Assembly: GCA_029780415.1 (NCBI GenBank)
Contig: JAKOYN010000001.1
Location: forward strand, 1 to 34,067
Length of the DNA: 34,067 nucleotides
Reading direction: 5' to 3'
Source: RXIX01 sp003989075
GTDB taxonomy: Bacteria > Pseudomonadota > Gammaproteobacteria > Competibacterales > Competibacteraceae
The notes under the pieces are model-generated. The model was not told the DNA's origin. It ran no database searches and saw only the letters and a list, made by a program, of their open reading frames with translations. How positions within the stretch are numbered: the first letter of the stretch is position 1; every line of letters starts with the position of its first letter. A program made the translations under genes and the position numbers. Positions 31,801-34,067 of this stretch are shown here, piece after piece.

Positions 31801-34067
31801 GCCAAGGGCCTGACTGCGCCACGTCCAGCCGGGCAGTTGCGGGCCTTGCGCCGCGCCTATGCCGATGCCGGTTACTCACCGGCCACGGTCGGGCTGTGGG
31901 AAGCACACGGCACCGGTACCGTTGCCGGTGATCGCGCCGAGCTGGAGACCGTGACCACCCTGCTGGGTGAAACCGGTGCTGCGCCGGCCAGTGCGGTGAT
32001 CGGTTCGGTCAAGACCCTGATCGGCCATACCAAGGCCGCTGCCGGGGTTGCCGGGCTGATCAAGGCGGCGCTGGCGCTGCATCATCGGGTGTTGCCGCCA
32101 CACTGTGGGGTCGAGCGGCCCCTGCTGCCGCTGCGTGAACCGGCCAATCCACTGTCCATCAGCAGTGCAGCGCGCCCCTGGCTGCGCGATGGCGACCGGC
32201 TACGCCGTGCCGGGGTCAGTGCCTTTGGCTTTGGCGGCACCAATTTTCACGCCACCTTGGAAGAGTACGTCGATCCTACCGGTGTTGAGCAGCGCGCGCC
32301 GGTACCGGACTGGCCGGTGGAACTGTTGGTCTGGCGGGCCGCCGATGCCGCCGGTCTGCTGGCGCAGGTGCAGGCTGTGCAGAACGCGCTGGCTGCGGGT
32401 GCGCAACCGCGTCTGCCGGAACTGGCGGCGGCCCTGGCGCGCGGGCTGCCGGCGCACGGCCAGACGCTGGCGATCGTCGCCGGCTCACGGTCGGAGCTGG
32501 AACAGCGCCTTGCCGTGGCGCTGGCGCTCCTGAACGGGCACAGTGCGGCGGATGCTGAAGGCGTCTATCCGCCTGATGTGCTTGCCGCCGACGGTGCCGC
32601 GCCGCCGCTGGCGCTGCTGTTTCCCGGTCAGGGCAGCCAGTATCCCGACATGCTGCGCGAGCTGGCGCTGGCGCTGCCGGAGCTGGCGGCGGTGCTGGAG
32701 CGGGCTGATGTCGTGCTGCGCGCGGCCATTGCCGCCAGTCAGGGCGATCAGGAGCGGCTCAGTGCGTTTATTTACCCGGCGCAGCGTTTCAGTCCGGAAA
32801 CGGGGCAGTCGGCGCGCGCCCGGCTGACCCGCACCGAGATCGCCCAGCCCGCGCTGGGTGCGGTTGAGGCCGGTCTGTGGGCCTGGTTGCGGACCCTGAA
32901 TATGCAGCCGGCGCGGGCGGCCGGGCACAGCTATGGCGAATATGTGGCGCTGCATGCCGCTGGGGCGTTCGATCTGGATACGCTGCTGCGCCTGTCGGAA
33001 GCGCGCGGCCGCTTCATCGTCGAGGCTGCCGCCGGTGGCGAACTGGGCACCATGCTGGCGGCGCGGGCTGATGTGGAGTCAGTGAAGGCGGCGCTGGCGG
33101 GCGTGACCGGCATCACCCTGGCCAATTACAACGCGCCGCAGCAACTGGTGCTGTCGGGATCGGCCGCCGCTATCGAACAGGCCCGGCAGGCGCTGGCGGC
33201 GTGCGGGATTGCTGCCGTGCCGTTGCCGGTGGCTGCCGCGTTCCATTCGCCGATCGTGGAACCGGCCCGGGCGCGGCTGGCGGCGTTCATGGCTGAATTG
33301 CCGTTTCACGCTCCGGCCTTCACCGTCCATGGCAACGCCGATACCGATGCCTATCCCCCGCAACCGGCAGCAATTCGCGCCCGGCTGGCCGCGCATCTCG
33401 CCGAAGCGGTCAATTTCACCGGCGAGATCGAAGCGATGCATGCCGCTGGCGCGCGACTGTTTCTTGAGATCGGGCCGCGTGATGTGCTGACCCGGCTCAC
33501 CGGGCAGATTCTCGGCGCGCGGTCGCATCGGGCCGTGGCGATCGATGATCATGGCGGTGGTCTGAACGGCCTGTTGCAGGCGCTGGCGGCACTGTTGAGC
33601 TGCGGCGTGCGCTTGCATCTGGAGCCGCTGTTTGCCGAGCGCGTGGCCGAGGCAATGCCGCTGGCGCAGGTGCTGGAACCGGTCAATGCGGCGCCATTGC
33701 CCGCCTCTACCTGGCTGCTCAGTGGCGCGGGTGTGCGCCGGCCGGGCCAGGCCTATGCCCTGGGCGTCAAGCCGTCGCTGACCCTGGATGATCTGAAGCC
33801 CTTGCCTGCATCGCCAGCCCTGTTGACATCACCTCCGGCTCTGGCCATGACCGAGGGGCCTGGGCGGGAGCAAACGCCTTTATCGCCAGTGCCGCTCCCG
33901 CTGACAGAGGGGAGTGGTGTGTTGCCTTCACCTCTGACCGTGCCCGCGCCCGTAGCGGCGGGAAATCTGGAGAATCCAAGCATGAATGAGCAAGTGTCCG
34001 GCGCTTCCGCTGCCGGTAACCTTGACCCGGCACTGGCCGCCTATCAGGAGACCATGCGCCAGTTCCT
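28873..34067 (+). CDS. Type I polyketide/PUFA-like synthase, NPD-KS-AT, cut by the right edge
   Basis: The frame is open from a GTG at 28873 to the window end (1731 complete codons, no stop). Residues about 10-310 look like a degenerate first TIM-barrel region (LNPAGLDNPALALAGCRTGA). About 325-625 is a nitronate-monooxygenase-type domain (LPIVQGAMTRVSD, and FEGRECGGHIGP with H464), the class used as the PfaD enoyl reductase in PUFA synthases. About 690-1125 is a ketosynthase with an intact triad: C877 in DAACASSLAAV, H1012 in EAHGTGTVAGD and H1052 in LIGHTKAAAG. About 1245-1545 is an acyltransferase with GQGSQYPDM, S1353 in GHSYGEYVAL and AAAFHSP, a malonyl-CoA-like signature. A Pro-Thr-rich linker then leads into ALAAYQETMRQFL, a helix often found before carrier-protein domains. 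ACP, reductase and release domains must lie beyond the edge. Confidence 0.93.
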   Translation, partial: MSDRYAGRGAFTLFVLNPAGLDNPALALAGCRTGAVGVLNAETGLAADALGVALRQLAATGAPFGLKWGGSGRPALFDAADALRPDWLILDAEHYADRLADWQDFRAGGGRVLLELTAWREDWATLDAQQLDGWWVKGHEAGGLVGEESSFVLLQRVLARTGLPVHVRGGIGPHNAAACQVGGAAGVVLDSALLLLTESPLAETLQPWLRGLDGTETVLLGAEDSGRFIRVLERPGFAPVAALRQRLDTEPAPTMESTCLPFGWWEPRTRDLLPLGQDLAFAAPWALHYRTVAGVLRALRQALRADPCQAHHDAALAEDAPLARAHGTRLPIVQGAMTRVSDRAEFAEAVAAAGALPMLALAMLKGERCRELLEETRQRLGDRPWGVGLLGFVPAALREEQLAAIRAVRPPLAYIAGGRPEQAQQLEADGIQTYLHVPTPTLLRMFLEQGARRFIFEGRECGGHIGPLSSFVLWELMLDTLLDWARAHPGALAEVAVLFAGGIHDARSAAMVATLAAPLTRGRAQIGLLMGTAYMFTEEAVRCGAIRAGFQRVALECTATATLTTGPGHASRCAITPFVAAFHDTRRQLQAEGVASRLLRDRLDELTLGRLRLAAKGLLRVEPVGELRLSTPEEQFSQGMYMIGQVAALHERSLTLAELHDSVSTAALDWLARAVPVPQAAAAGQRGPADIAIIGIGLWLPGATTPRDYWRNLVNGVDCLSEIPAERWDWRLYYDADPAARDRIYAKRGGFIAEQPFEPIRYGLPPVALKSIDPLQLLSLEVVRRALDDASIDVHAIDRERVAVVLGASGGMGELGLAYAARAEWPRVAGRVDEATLARLPEWTEDSFAGLLPNVAAGRVSNRFDFGGINCAVDAACASSLAAVYQAVNELRLGHSDLAIAGGVDTMQSPFMYLCFAKTRALSPQGRPRTFDEQADGIAIAEGVATVVLKRLDDAERAGDRVYAVIKGIAGSSDGRAKGLTAPRPAGQLRALRRAYADAGYSPATVGLWEAHGTGTVAGDRAELETVTTLLGETGAAPASAVIGSVKTLIGHTKAAAGVAGLIKAALALHHRVLPPHCGVERPLLPLREPANPLSISSAARPWLRDGDRLRRAGVSAFGFGGTNFHATLEEYVDPTGVEQRAPVPDWPVELLVWRAADAAGLLAQVQAVQNALAAGAQPRLPELAAALARGLPAHGQTLAIVAGSRSELEQRLAVALALLNGHSAADAEGVYPPDVLAADGAAPPLALLFPGQGSQYPDMLRELALALPELAAVLERADVVLRAAIAASQGDQERLSAFIYPAQRFSPETGQSARARLTRTEIAQPALGAVEAGLWAWLRTLNMQPARAAGHSYGEYVALHAAGAFDLDTLLRLSEARGRFIVEAAAGGELGTMLAARADVESVKAALAGVTGITLANYNAPQQLVLSGSAAAIEQARQALAACGIAAVPLPVAAAFHSPIVEPARARLAAFMAELPFHAPAFTVHGNADTDAYPPQPAAIRARLAAHLAEAVNFTGEIEAMHAAGARLFLEIGPRDVLTRLTGQILGARSHRAVAIDDHGGGLNGLLQALAALLSCGVRLHLEPLFAERVAEAMPLAQVLEPVNAAPLPASTWLLSGAGVRRPGQAYALGVKPSLTLDDLKPLPASPALLTSPPALAMTEGPGREQTPLSPVPLPLTEGSGVLPSPLTVPAPVAAGNLENPSMNEQVSGASAAGNLDPALAAYQETMRQF

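Overview
The window is about 34 kb of GC-rich bacterial chromosome. The gene content fits a gammaproteobacterium: a DUF2782 gene two genes after polA, a DUF423 gene, tRNA-Ser(CGA) with encoded CCA, BvgS-like hybrid kinases and Mut7-C. No ribosomal RNA or species-level marker is present, so I do not name a genus.

Layout. (1) Positions 1-1245, minus strand: the upstream part of what looks like a RiPP operon. An exported NTF2/SnoaL-like protein is followed by a 124-residue precursor with a twin-arginine-like leader and six Trp-Val/Ile-Asn motifs separated by glycine runs. This is the layout expected of a radical-SAM cyclophane ('triceptide', GrrA-like) substrate. A perfect 14-bp stem-loop follows the precursor, and any maturase would lie beyond the left edge. 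(2) 1459-2841, minus: an M17 aminopeptidase. (3) 3057-13574, plus: a signalling block made of a REC/HD-GYP c-di-GMP phosphodiesterase, a CBS4-PAS-PAS-GAF-PAS protein without an output domain, a BvgS-like SBP-PAS-HK-REC-REC-Hpt kinase and a PAS-HK-REC kinase, ending with tadA. Most of these genes overlap or nearly touch. (4) 13561-23508: housekeeping genes, namely a TPR/coiled-coil membrane protein, tRNA-Ser with clear promoter and terminator, DUF423, a type II haloacid dehalogenase, a ClC antiporter, a decayed ferredoxin remnant, polA, a Mut7-C ribonuclease-like protein, DUF2782, a small basic protein and rtcB. RtcB has a leader with a strong terminator-like hairpin. (5) 23784-34067: a biosynthetic locus. 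A stand-alone acyl carrier protein (minus) is divergent from a six-gene plus-strand run: TPR protein, alkaline-phosphatase-superfamily enzyme, sulfotransferase, two related coiled-coil/Ala-Pro-rich proteins, and a large type I polyketide/PUFA-type synthase. The synthase begins with a nitronate-monooxygenase-like (PfaD-type) region, continues KS-AT, and is cut by the right edge.

The two regions most likely to hold undescribed biology are the triceptide-like precursor operon at the left edge and the NPD-KS-AT synthase cluster with sulfotransferase, phosphatase-fold enzyme and two unfamiliar partner proteins at the right. Both are truncated, so their key partners (rSAM maturase; ACP/KR/DH and offloading domains) cannot be seen here. 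All assignments rest on reading motifs by eye; no database search was run.
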